This document shows, piece after piece, positions 45,946 to 53,914 of a DNA stretch of 64,000 nt (positions within the stretch are counted from its first letter, which is position 1; each line of letters begins with the position of its first letter). The notes under the pieces are model-generated. The model saw nothing but the letters and a program-made list of their open reading frames with translations, had not been told where the DNA came from and made no database searches. This DNA comes from Marinomonas mediterranea MMB-1 (GTDB lineage: Bacteria > Pseudomonadota > Gammaproteobacteria > Pseudomonadales > Marinomonadaceae), in contig NC_015276.1 in NCBI RefSeq assembly GCF_000192865.1, positions 372,001 to 436,000 on the forward strand, given 5' to 3'. A program made the position numbers and the translations under genes.

Positions 45946-47712
45946 ATGCAAAGTCCTTTTCGTCTTCCTCGTATCACGCCATTTGGCTTGGGTGAATCCT
46001 TTCTAGAATGGATGACAGGCTTAGCTAAACTGGATCGTTTATATCAAAAACGTCCACAAAACCTGTCCAGCTTCGAGTTCATGCGACACACCCTAAAGGT
46101 GCTTAACGTGGATTACCGTGTTGGCGCCGGAAGCATTGAGAATATCCCCAAAGAGGGGCCCGTTCTTATTGTGGCCAATCATCCTTTGGGCGCAGTTGAG
46201 GGCGTGATTCTCGCGGACTTAATTGGCGAAGTAAGGCAAGACGTGAAGGTGTTGGCGAATCAGTTGTTAAAGCGTTTGCCAGAGATATCAGATCTGTTTA
46301 TTGGTGTGGATGTATTCGAAGGCAAATCGTCCGCTCGCACCAACGCCAAAGCCGTTCGAGATGCACACAAACATTTGAGTGACGGCGGAGTGCTGGTTGT
46401 TTTCCCCGCCGGAGAAGTCTCTACGTATCGTGACCCCGAAACAGGAAAGAACGCAAACATGTTAGCCGATGTGGAATGGAGCCAAAGCGTCGCCAAGTTT
46501 ATCAAACGAAGCGGCGCAGTAACGGTTCCTATGTACATCGATGGGAAAAACAGCGCCTTGTTTTATAACGCAGGAAAAATACATCCCTTATTGCGAACGG
46601 CCATGTTAGGACGCGAGCTATTGAACAAACATTCTTCGAACATTCAGATCTTAATCGGCAACCCATTACCGTATTCTGAAACAGGGCGTTTTGAAGACAA
46701 CAAAGAACTGGTCAAGTATCTACGCCTGAACACCTACTTAATGAGCCCACAGAGTGCTGCGCAAACTAAACCTGTGTCGCAACACTTAGACCCTGTTATC
46801 TCGCCGATATCGCCCGATGTACTGGAATCAGAAATCGACGCATTAAGCGACGACAGTTGTTTATTGAAGCAAGGGGATTTCGACGTGTATTGCGTTCACA
46901 CGCGTGATATTCCCAATATGATGCAAGAAATTGGTCGCGTTCGGGAAGAGAACTTCAGAGCGGTTGGCGAAGGCAGCGGAAACGCATGCGACATTGATGA
47001 ATACGACCACTACTATCGACAACTCTTTGTCTGGCAGCGTAAAGAGCGAGAACTGGTCGGCGCGTATCGAATGGGGCTGGTGGATGAATTGCTGGAGAAC
47101 AACGGGATCGACGGCTTGTACTCCAAAAGCTTATTTCAATACGGGCCAGAGTTTTTAGAGACGTTAGACACCTCCATTGAAATGGGGCGTTCTGTCGTGA
47201 CGCAAAAGTATCAGCGTAACTTAAACTCCCTGCTCCTACTTTGGAAAGGGATCGCCGCGTTTGCATCAAAGCACCCAAAATACACCAACTTGTTTGGCCC
47301 AGTGAGCATAAGCAACGATTACAGCCCAATGGCACGCCAACTGATGATGGAAGCATTGTCGTTGCATTGCTATGACGAACACAAAGCGGAATTGGTTTCG
47401 CCCTCCGTTCCGTTTAAAAAAGCAGGCAATACATTTTGGCAGCCGCATCTACTATCGTGCTTAGCCGATACCAGCTTACTGTCCAACTTATTAAGCCGAA
47501 TGGAAGATGGCAAAGGCCTTCCTGTTTTACTGCGTCAGTACCTTAAAATGAACGGTAAACTCGTCTGTTTTAACCTCGATCCAGACTTTAACGACACACT
47601 CGATGGCCTCATTGTCGTCGACCTACGTAATGTTCCTCTGAAAACCCTCGGCAAATACATGGGACGAGAAGAAGCCAAAACCTACCTACTGCAACACGGA
47701 CAGGACGTTTAA
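45946..47712 (+). CDS. olsF: Bifunctional acyltransferase, OlsF-like ornithine lipid synthase
   Basis: 588 residues in two domains. The N-terminal half is a PlsC-type O-acyltransferase with NHPLGAVEG (H79) and 'VFPAGEVSTYRDPETG'. The C-terminal half (about 300-588) is an OlsB/haemolysin-like N-acyltransferase with 'VREENFRAVGEGSGNACDIDEYDHYY', 'LVGAYRMG' and 'FGPVSISNDYSP'. This fusion is the architecture of OlsF, which makes ornithine lipids from ornithine and two acyl-ACPs, typically under phosphate limitation. The pathway is inferred from the architecture. A PHO box was not recognised upstream. Confidence 0.72.
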   Translation: MQSPFRLPRITPFGLGESFLEWMTGLAKLDRLYQKRPQNLSSFEFMRHTLKVLNVDYRVGAGSIENIPKEGPVLIVANHPLGAVEGVILADLIGEVRQDVKVLANQLLKRLPEISDLFIGVDVFEGKSSARTNAKAVRDAHKHLSDGGVLVVFPAGEVSTYRDPETGKNANMLADVEWSQSVAKFIKRSGAVTVPMYIDGKNSALFYNAGKIHPLLRTAMLGRELLNKHSSNIQILIGNPLPYSETGRFEDNKELVKYLRLNTYLMSPQSAAQTKPVSQHLDPVISPISPDVLESEIDALSDDSCLLKQGDFDVYCVHTRDIPNMMQEIGRVREENFRAVGEGSGNACDIDEYDHYYRQLFVWQRKERELVGAYRMGLVDELLENNGIDGLYSKSLFQYGPEFLETLDTSIEMGRSVVTQKYQRNLNSLLLLWKGIAAFASKHPKYTNLFGPVSISNDYSPMARQLMMEALSLHCYDEHKAELVSPSVPFKKAGNTFWQPHLLSCLADTSLLSNLLSRMEDGKGLPVLLRQYLKMNGKLVCFNLDPDFNDTLDGLIVVDLRNVPLKTLGKYMGREEAKTYLLQHGQDV

Positions 47713-47725
47713 ACGATTTTCTTCG

Positions 47726-47760
47726 CTCCCCTTACTTAAGGGGAGGGTTAGGGGTCATTG
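47726..47760 (+). repeat. Dispersed palindromic repeat, copy 1
   Basis: CTCCCCTT-ACTT-AAGGGGAG forms an 8-bp stem and is followed by GGTTAGGGGTCA. A closely related sequence lies in reverse orientation at 61883-61921. It follows the olsF-like stop and may double as a terminator. Confidence 0.7.
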
Positions 47761-48097
47761 ACTCGCTCAAAACTGGCCATCCTCTAAGCCATATTTCCAG
47801 TCTACTTTGCTCTACCTCAAACATAACAAACCATTTCGAGGTGAACGAAATTCACTTTTTCGTTACCTCTATCACGCACCTTTTAAAGTGTATTAGTATC
47901 GAATGTAAGTGAACGGGTGGTGAAATAATGCTGTATCTAAAAATACGTAGGTGCATGACCATCGACATTATGCAGTTTTTCTGAGAAGCTAAAATTTCAT
48001 TTACATCAAAGTGTTAGAGTTTAGGTCGAAATCATGTCTGTGTGGTTGGGTATGCCTATAAATAAAATGTTATACGTAAGTGAACACGGAGGACATA
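47761..48097. other. Gene-free stretch at the left edge of the accessory region
   Basis: An imperfect hairpin (GAGGTGAACGAA against TTCGTTACCTC) lies at about 47838-47872. A GTTATAC motif just before the next gene (about 48069-48075) resembles an attC/attI core, but I could not find a convincing partner arm. No ORF. Confidence 0.4.
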
Positions 48098-48544
48098 ATG
48101 GACTGGATTGAGAAAATTGACAAATCGGAATTGCAATATATGGTTCCTGCCTTATTTGTTTTCTTTGATGATATCGAGACGGCAGCATCTCTATTGTACC
48201 GAGAAGGCATGGCTAGTCCTTTAGCGAGCTCGGAAGATAAAGCGAGAGCAATTGAGCGCACAAAAAATGAGCTAGAGTCTAGACCCCCCAAAAAATACTG
48301 GGAGGCTGTTAAGAGTGAGATTTGTACAATAATATGTACGGATGATGAAAAATATTTGAAGTTGCGTAAGCAGTTAATGCTGGAAGGCGAAAAAGGAACT
48401 AAGTCTATAGTCGCAATAATATCGGCCTTTATAGGTAGTGTTCTTGGAGTGGAAGCAACGCTTTTAACTGGTTTTTGTGCTGTTTCTTTATACGCAATTT
48501 TAAAAGTTGGTAAAGAGGCCTATTGTGCTGTCGAGCACGTATAA
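48098..48544 (+). CDS. Small membrane-associated protein, probable cassette gene
   Basis: 148 residues from the ATG at 48098 with GGAGG upstream; an in-frame GTG at 48080 is less likely. The N-terminal two thirds are charged and helical, the C-terminus has two hydrophobic helices ('SIVAIISAFIGSVLGVEATLLTGFCAVSLYAIL'). No family recognised. The small size, lone promoter-poor setting and the attC-like element starting at its stop codon suggest an integron gene cassette. Confidence 0.6.
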   Translation: MDWIEKIDKSELQYMVPALFVFFDDIETAASLLYREGMASPLASSEDKARAIERTKNELESRPPKKYWEAVKSEICTIICTDDEKYLKLRKQLMLEGEKGTKSIVAIISAFIGSVLGVEATLLTGFCAVSLYAILKVGKEAYCAVEHV

Positions 48545-48648
48545 AATCGGCTCAAACCGACCTTCACTGCGTTTCCCGTTTTGTGTTTGTTCGCTACGTT
48601 AATGCAAAACAACCAAATCCGTTACGGCAGTTTAGATGAACGTTAGGT
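48539..48648 (+). repeat. attC-like site 1
   Basis: A 110-base element with GTATAAA at the left and GTTAGGT (fits GTTRRRY) at the right. Inside, TCAAACCG near the left and its imperfect complement CGGCAGTTTAGA near the right form the arms, with a long variable centre containing GTTTTGTGTTTG. The arms are imperfect, so this is a moderate call. Confidence 0.45.
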
Positions 48649-48660
48649 GTCTAATTGAGA

Positions 48661-48917
48661 ATGAATAAAACTATCGAGAAAATTTGGTTATTGCCCTTAG
48701 CTCTTGCACTTACGGTAATTCTTTCGTTTACAGCGGCGTTAATCGGGCTTTTCCCAATGCCATATTATTTGGGATTGTGATACCGTATCTCGTAGTTGGC
48801 AACTTAGGGTTAATAGCTTACGTTGCGGTAAAGCGCAGGACGCAATTACTTAAAGTGTCGCTAATTAGTGTTATTTCTCTAGGGCTGGCATATTTATGGG
48901 CAATACAAACGGTGTAA
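48661..48917 (+). pseudogene. Small membrane protein gene with a frameshift (cassette gene)
   Basis: The ATG at 48661 opens a hydrophobic protein (MNKTIEKIWLLPLALALTV) that hits a stop at 48780. Shifting frame around 48753-48760 (CTTTTCCC) continues into a second half with two more TM helices ('GIVIPYLVVGNLGLIAYVAVK', 'SLISVISLGLAYLWAI') ending at 48917. The joined protein would be about 85 residues with three TM helices. The shift lies in a homopolymer and may be an assembly error. Function unknown. Confidence 0.5.
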
Positions 48918-48981
48918 CAAGCTAAGGCTGCATCGCCCTTCGGGCTGGACCGCGTCACTGTCGCGGCTTTGGGCGCTTAGG
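48912..48981 (+). repeat. attC-like site 2
   Basis: A 70-base structured element running from GTGTAAC at the preceding stop codon to GCTTAGG. The arms AGCTAAGGCTGC and GCGGCTTTGGGCGCTT pair imperfectly, with inner hairpins CGCCC-TTC-GGGC and CCGCG..CGCGG. The layout is that of an attC. Confidence 0.5.
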
Positions 48982-48988
48982 GGCCTTA

Positions 48989-49394
48989 ATGCGTATCGTG
49001 CTTCGTTTAATATTCATAATTACGATGGCTACTGTTACAGGTTGCGGCACTGTTAGTTTTGAGGATGTAAGTAATATCACACCATACTCTGAATCGGTCG
49101 GATTGGCGCTTACGTCAAACGAAGACGTTATTTTTCATGGATGGACAGAAGAAGATCATACTGTACAGGCCCCAGTATTCTTTACCTCCGGGAGCTGCCA
49201 ACAGATTTGTAAAGTCGCGAACGAATTTCCCAGTGGGGTTAAAGGTTGAGATTGTGGCGGTAGAACAGTGTGTAGATTGCTATTTGTACTTTGAATCAAG
49301 AATAAAATTTAGGGTTATTCCCAAAAACCTAAAAACTGACTATGAGTTACCAATGTATTTGGATAGCTCGTTATTAATTAAAGACTGGGGGTAA
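48989..49394 (+). pseudogene. Lipoprotein gene with a frameshift (cassette gene)
   Basis: The ATG at 48989 gives a lipoprotein signal (MRIVLRLIFIITMATVTGC) and a domain that stops at 49249. A one-base shift around 49228-49236 (TTTCCC) joins it to a good second half ('LKVEIVAVEQCVDCYLYFESR') ending at 49394. The whole would be about 135 residues with Cys pairs in both halves (SCQQIC and QCVDC). The shift may be real or a homopolymer error. Family unknown. Confidence 0.55.
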
Positions 49395-49439
49395 GACAAT
49401 GAGCCAGTCAAATATCATTATAATGTATTCACAGTCGGC

Positions 49440-49497
49440 TCTTAACAATAACAAGGGGCGGTATCGGAGCCACTTTCCGCTGTGCTGGACGTTATAC
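49440..49497 (+). repeat. attC-like site 3
   Basis: 58 bases from TCTTAAC to GTTATAC, which pair as outer boxes. GGGGCGG and CCGC form the inner stem around TATCGGAGCCACTTT. The next gene's ATG follows 3 bases later, as in tightly packed cassette arrays. Confidence 0.55.
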
Positions 49498-49500
49498 ATC

Positions 49501-49845
49501 ATGAATCGACTATTTATAATCTTATTACTGCTGTCTCTTTCTGGGTGTGCAGTTATTTCAATTAGTCCCGAAGTCGAAGGGGTGGTGCGAGACAGTAACG
49601 GTGTTCCCGTGGTAGCGAATATCGAAGTTACTCATAAGACGTTAGACAATAAAACTAAATCGTTGACGACAGACAATGAAGGTAATTTCAAAGTAAGTCG
49701 CATGCGGGTATGGACGCCAATCCCATTTTCCGCAATCAGAATATGGGCTGAGGTTAGGGTCACTGCTTCAGGTTACGAGCCTTATGAGTACGAAATAGAA
49801 GGCTTCGAAAATACACCGAAAGTTGTGGAGCTTAAAAAGAAATAA
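49501..49845 (+). CDS. Carboxypeptidase-regulatory-like lipoprotein (cassette gene)
   Basis: 114 residues from the ATG at 49501. A lipoprotein signal (LLLLSLSGC) leads into a single CarboxypepD-regulatory-like Ig-fold domain: 'EVEGVVRDSNGVPVVANIEV', 'TDNEGNFKV' and 'RVTASGYEPYEYE'. Such domains act as small adhesive or structural modules in the envelope. It lies between attC-like sites 3 and 4 and has no obvious promoter, as expected of a cassette. An in-frame start 100 bases upstream would run through the attC-like site and is rejected. Confidence 0.65.
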   Translation: MNRLFIILLLLSLSGCAVISISPEVEGVVRDSNGVPVVANIEVTHKTLDNKTKSLTTDNEGNFKVSRMRVWTPIPFSAIRIWAEVRVTASGYEPYEYEIEGFENTPKVVELKKK

Positions 49846-49977
49846 TGAAATCTATACAGGCCCCCCATAACTTTATTGACGCCAAATTTCTAACTCATTA
49901 ATCTCAAATAACCTACTCAAGGATGAGTAAGTTGCTCCTAAATTCGATAATAAGTGCGTCCTGTATAAGACACGACA

Positions 49978-50034
49978 ATTCAACAGGCGTTTATTACTGT
50001 GGCGGCTTTGCTGTAAGCCCCTTAATTGTTGGAT
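49978..50034 (+). repeat. attC-like site 4 (57 bp)
   Basis: Exactly 57 bases from ATTCAAC (fits RYYYAAC) to GTTGGAT (fits GTTRRRY), the minimal canonical attC length. The interior has GTGGCGGC and complementary GC-rich segments. This is the best consensus match of the set. It lies 130 bases after the preceding stop and 20 before the next start. Confidence 0.6.
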
Positions 50035-50053
50035 TTACTATGGAATAAGTAAC

Positions 50054-50602
50054 GTGCATGCATTAATTTTAATCGATCAGCAAAAGGGAATTGATCATCC
50101 CAAATTAGGCGTGAGAAACAATCCAACTGCTGAAACTGAAATTTCGAGTTTGTTGTCTCTATGGCGTCAGAAAAGCTGGCCGATCTTTCATGTAAAACAT
50201 CGATCTAAACAAAGAGAATCTGTGTTTTGGCCAGATCAAGAAGGATTCGAATTCAAGGAAGCATTTCTGCCATTAGAAGGGGAGACAACCATTGAAAAAT
50301 CGGTTCCTTGTGCGTTTATTAACAATAGCTTGGATGATGAACTGAAAAAGCTTGGTGTTAATGAGATCGTTTTGGTTGGCGTGGCAACGAACAACTCAGT
50401 GGAATCGACCGCAAGAACGGGCGGCAGCCTTGGCTATACCGTGTACGTGGTAGACGATGCTTGTTTTACCTTTGCTAAACCAGACTATTTTGGCTTAGCA
50501 CGCAGTGCTGATGAGGTGCATGCGATGTCTCTTGCAAATCTACACGGAGAATATGCAACGGTCACAAGTCGTGAGCAATTAGTTGAGAAGGTAATAGCCT
50601 AA
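50054..50602 (+). CDS. Isochorismatase-family hydrolase with Ser in place of the catalytic Cys
   Basis: 182 residues starting with GTG (MHALILIDQQ). The family Asp (D8) and Lys (K82 in EKSVPCAF) are present. The loop that normally holds the nucleophilic Cys reads GVATNNSVESTAR, with S115 at that site. The overall fold motif 'LKKLGVNEIVLVGV' is normal. Loss of Cys occurs in some family members with other chemistry. The gene follows attC-like site 4 and is probably a cassette. Substrate unknown. Confidence 0.78.
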   Translation: MHALILIDQQKGIDHPKLGVRNNPTAETEISSLLSLWRQKSWPIFHVKHRSKQRESVFWPDQEGFEFKEAFLPLEGETTIEKSVPCAFINNSLDDELKKLGVNEIVLVGVATNNSVESTARTGGSLGYTVYVVDDACFTFAKPDYFGLARSADEVHAMSLANLHGEYATVTSREQLVEKVIA

Positions 50603-50673
50603 AAGTGGATTTTGAAATTTAATATGAAGACATCTCCTAAGAAGCTGTCTCTAATGTGGCATTTAACAAGTTT

Positions 50674-50693
50674 GTTAGGTTTTAATCATAAGT
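50674..50693 (+). repeat. Collapsed attC-like motif
   Basis: ATTTAAC-AAGTTT-GTTAGGT joins a perfect left box and a perfect right box with only 6 bases between. It could be the scar of an attC that lost its centre, or chance. It lies between two small genes of the array. Confidence 0.3.
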
Positions 50694-50765
50694 AACTCTG
50701 GGATGCGTAAACAATGCGAGGCCTTTATCTTGCAGGGACTCTATAAATAAGGGAGCTGTATTCAT

Positions 50766-51281
50766 ATGCTATCTAAGATATTTAAGCCTACTAAACCGCG
50801 CGTTTTTATGGCGTCAATTGTCGCAGTGCCAAGAGAGGAGTGGAAACGCTCAGATGAGGAAGGTTGGTTTAAATCTGAGAAGCTAGATTATGAAGCCAAA
50901 GTGATCGTGGAGAGCGTTTTTTCGTCGCTTCCGCCTGTTAGTTCTGTGTATGAGCCTGAGGGTAATGACCTAGGCTTGGACGTGATGATAGCCAAAGTGC
51001 AAGGAGCTGAGTTCACTTCCACAATGACACCACCGTTTTCATTACCTATCTTTTGGCGCCCAAAAGTTCAGATTAAGTCTCGGCTCTATTACATAAAGAG
51101 TCAACGCACCAAGAAAACTTATTCGGTAACCGTAAAAATGCCTTGGGGTGAATACCTTGCGGGCGTTTTAAGCCTGAGGGGAGTCTTTAGGTACAAGCCG
51201 ATTTTTGTTTCCAAAGATCTAGAACCATTGCTTTTAACTGCCTGTGAAAAACTGCTGAAAAAAATGATTCAGTCCACTTAG
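50766..51281 (+). CDS. Hypothetical protein, possible last cassette gene
   Basis: 171 residues with GGGAGC upstream of the ATG. It is soluble, of mixed alpha/beta character with Trp and basic residues ('SIVAVPREEWKRSDEEGWF'). No signal peptide, no TM helix and no family recognised. A GTTAGTT motif at about 51307-51313 may mark the right end of the cassette region; the next gene is a minus-strand regulator of normal chromosomal type. Confidence 0.55.
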   Translation: MLSKIFKPTKPRVFMASIVAVPREEWKRSDEEGWFKSEKLDYEAKVIVESVFSSLPPVSSVYEPEGNDLGLDVMIAKVQGAEFTSTMTPPFSLPIFWRPKVQIKSRLYYIKSQRTKKTYSVTVKMPWGEYLAGVLSLRGVFRYKPIFVSKDLEPLLLTACEKLLKKMIQST

Positions 51282-51351
51282 ACCAACAACTGCTTATCAT
51301 AAGGTGTTAGTTATCCCGTCTATAGATGAGTGGATAGGATAAAGTCCCCTG

Positions 51352-52086
51352 TTAAATGCTTTTATAATATGGCGTATACGCACCGATAAATTCTTCTATT
51401 GGTCGAAGTTGGAAGTAACCGTCAACCATCCGAGCGTTTTGGATTCGATCTATTCGAAACATTCGAGAGGACGATCTAAGATGATCCCAAGCAGTGATGT
51501 ACCAGATAGGCCAATTTAATAAGATGTATTGCGCTTCGATCACACGCGTTGTTTTTTCCCCTGAGTCAGACTGATAATCAATCTCCAGACATCTTTGCCG
51601 TAAAAACGCCTCTGCGATGCTCTCGGATAAGGCCTGAGCGGGTTCTGTGTAGCGTGATACGGTATTGGCGCCTGCGTTGTCGCCAATCATGATGCGCTTA
51701 CGGATATTACTGACGGCATTGCGTTGTTCTTGAGGGAAGGCTTGGAACAGTTTCTGTTTGATCGCTTTTAAATTGCTTGTAAGAAGCGGGGATTTCAGAG
51801 ACTCCATAATGGCCAAAGAAAGTATCAATTCAATGACCTCATGATGGCTTAAATTTAATCGATCGATTCCCCATCGGCCGTTTAGTCGAATGCCACCACC
51901 TCGCCCCCTATCTGACTCAATGGGGTAGCCCGCTTTTTTCAGTTCAGCCAGCTCACGCATTAAGGTTCGTTGGCTTACCCCTAATTGCTCACGCAGGTCT
52001 GATGTCTTCCAATATTCTTCGGAGCGAAGTAGGCCGATGAGACGATTACGCCGTTCGGCTCGTTGTTCAAAGCTGGTATTTATCAT
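51352..52086 (-). CDS. HTH/WYL-domain (YafY-type) transcriptional regulator
   Basis: 244 residues. An N-terminal winged HTH ('LRSEEYWKTSDLREQLGVSQRTLMRELAELKKAGYPIESD') is followed by a helical linker and a C-terminal WYL-type domain ('YILLNWPIWYITAWDHLRSSSRMFRIDRI'). WYL domains sense nucleic acids or small ligands. It is divergent from the GST gene at 52186 across 100 bases and probably regulates it. Confidence 0.82.
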   Translation of the reverse strand: MINTSFEQRAERRNRLIGLLRSEEYWKTSDLREQLGVSQRTLMRELAELKKAGYPIESDRGRGGGIRLNGRWGIDRLNLSHHEVIELILSLAIMESLKSPLLTSNLKAIKQKLFQAFPQEQRNAVSNIRKRIMIGDNAGANTVSRYTEPAQALSESIAEAFLRQRCLEIDYQSDSGEKTTRVIEAQYILLNWPIWYITAWDHLRSSSRMFRIDRIQNARMVDGYFQLRPIEEFIGAYTPYYKSI

Positions 52087-52185
52087 AGATAAAATATGTC
52101 ATGAAATGGCATAAATATCCATATACTTCAAATCAGTGGAAAGCTTCCATCTATTAACTTTATGACGCGTAAAAGGAGTATAAAC

Positions 52186-52794
52186 ATGAAGCACTATTAC
52201 AACCCTATGAGTAGAGCCATCACAACAGACTGGATGCTGAAAGAACTGAAGGTAGAGCATGAGCGAGTGTTCATCGACTTTACAACTAAAGAGAATCACC
52301 AAGCCGAGTACAAGAACATCAACCCTATGGGCAAGTTGCCAGCGTTGATGGACGGCGATACGGTGGTGACGGAAGTGTCTGCTATTTGTGCGTACCTTGC
52401 CGATAAATTCCCTGAAAAGAAGCTTGCGCCTGCCATTGATTCCACTGATCGAGGTGCGTATTACCGCTATCTATTTTTTGCAGGTAACACCATTGAGCCT
52501 ATGTTTTCACTTTCTGTTTGCGGGTTGGTGCATCCAGAACCGACAACGGCAGGTTGGGGGGATATGCCCAGTGTGTTGGAAACAATAGAATCCATGACGC
52601 CAGAAGCAGGTTGGGCGCTGGGTGAACAATTCACCGCGGCGGATGTGGTGTTTGGTGGTTTACTCGACTTTTCCATGGTCTTTAAGTGGATGGAGCCCTC
52701 TCCTAAAGTCGCTGCCTACGTCGACCGGATCCGTCAAAGGCCCGCTTATCGAGAAACCCATAGCGCTTTTCTTGAGATGACTGAAAAAGGCTAA
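52186..52794 (+). CDS. Glutathione S-transferase
   Basis: 202 residues from the ATG at 52186, with AAAAGGAG upstream. The thioredoxin-like N-domain contains 'MSRAITTDWMLKELKVEHE', the cis-proline turn 'INPMGKLPALMD' and 'EVSAICAYLADKFP'. The C-terminal helical domain has 'GWALGEQFTAADVVFGGLLD'. It likely conjugates or reduces electrophiles in the cytosol. Position suggests control by the divergent WYL regulator. Confidence 0.87.
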   Translation: MKHYYNPMSRAITTDWMLKELKVEHERVFIDFTTKENHQAEYKNINPMGKLPALMDGDTVVTEVSAICAYLADKFPEKKLAPAIDSTDRGAYYRYLFFAGNTIEPMFSLSVCGLVHPEPTTAGWGDMPSVLETIESMTPEAGWALGEQFTAADVVFGGLLDFSMVFKWMEPSPKVAAYVDRIRQRPAYRETHSAFLEMTEKG

Positions 52795-53141
52795 ATAAAT
52801 TGGGGGCAGAAGAAAAAGAGATTAAAAAAGGACTAATTTTCATCTGACCCAGAAGTGCCCTTGATGGTATAGCGCAACGCATAGTCTTTAAGTGTTAGAT
52901 CACTTCGTAACTTGTTTTGGATACTCTACGAGTTGCAGGAAAACAGAATTGAGGCATTTTTCCCTAGCTGTTACCCAATTATATCGTGCTAGGTGTCAAT
53001 TGAGCTGGCCACCTTTCTGATGAGGCTAGCTCTGAATTCAGTGAGAGCTCAATTGGCGTTGTGGTAATCGAATCGGATGATAATGATTCTCGAAACGCAG
53101 GCGTTGGTACCGAGGTTTTGTAACCCATAGGCTCGTCCAGA
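52795..53141. other. Gene-free stretch left of the IS66 remnant
   Basis: No ORF worth calling. It contains a 10-bp perfect inverted repeat, CAATTGAGCT (52997-53006) and AGCTCAATTG (53046-53055), whose left copy is part of TGTCAATTGAGCTGGCCACC. This looks like the end of a degraded mobile element, but I cannot name the family. Confidence 0.4.
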
Positions 53142-53426
53142 TTCATGCCATTGCTGGCTTTTTCTGTTGGTTATTATGCAATGCTGTTCTTTGTGCTTCT
53201 AGCAGGTCGTCTAAAGATAATTGTGCGCTGTTTGAAGGTGGTTGTGCGTGATTTGAAGGTAGCACCCGCGGCCAGCGCTTTCGATACAAACGTATTCGTT
53301 ATTCGCAGTGTTTCTCAACATTCGATTACGTGTACGGCCACATAAGCTATCAATGGTTTTACGCATATCGGTTGAGCCACAAATCAAGATAATAGAAACT
53401 TGGGGAGAGGAGGTAAACATAGACAA
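53142..53426 (-). mobile_element. IS66-family tnpB remnant with internal deletion
   Basis: On the minus strand 53336-53426 encodes the N-terminal TnpB motif 'IILICGSTDMRKTIDSLCG', matching the conserved 'TDMRK-ID-L' of IS66 accessory protein TnpB. After a break, 53142-53295 in another frame gives 'RWPRVLPSNH' and 'QLSLDDLLEAQR', which fits the TnpB C-terminus. The middle of the roughly 115-residue protein is missing and no tnpC follows. This is an inactive fragment at the left edge of the A+T-rich island. Confidence 0.65.
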
Positions 53427-53914
53427 TCATTCTTTAGACCAAAGAAATCATCACTCTATGTAAATCGAAATCAGATGCTTATGTGTAGTTTACTAGACGC
53501 TTATCTTCCTCATTCTTGACTATGCTATTTGACATTACTGAATTATCGAACTCGCTCCTAAAGCTATGGGTGGCTCGTATCAATCTGACATTTATAGACT
53601 AGAAGGAGAGAGTTATTGCAGAAAGCGCGCTATGAAATCTACCGAAAAAAGCGGCCAAGTTAATTTACGATAACCTCATAAAGTAGTTGACGTTTGATAT
53701 CCTAGTAGCGGTTGACTTATTGTTAGCTCGATATTAGAAAAAAATTATAGATAGATTGATTATGATTCTAATTTCTATACTGATTTAAAATCAGCTTGAC
53801 ACCTTGGGTGTATGGGAATATAAATGTGTGTACCGATATGGTGCTGTTGTTTTGTTTTGGCACTATAATGAAGCGAATTTTTTGTTTATCGTGAGCAAGG
53901 AAAGAGATAGAGCT

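Noticed and set aside
48069..48075. GTTATAC as an attI or first attC before the first cassette gene
   Set aside because: No matching left box or pairing arm could be found upstream at a plausible distance.
52997..53055. Inverted repeat CAATTGAGCT/AGCTCAATTG as an operator for the GST gene
   Set aside because: It lies downstream of that gene, over 200 bases past its stop, and looks like mobile-element debris.
53145..53345. 66-codon + strand open frame
   Set aside because: It is antisense to the IS66 tnpB remnant, whose minus-strand motifs are recognisable.
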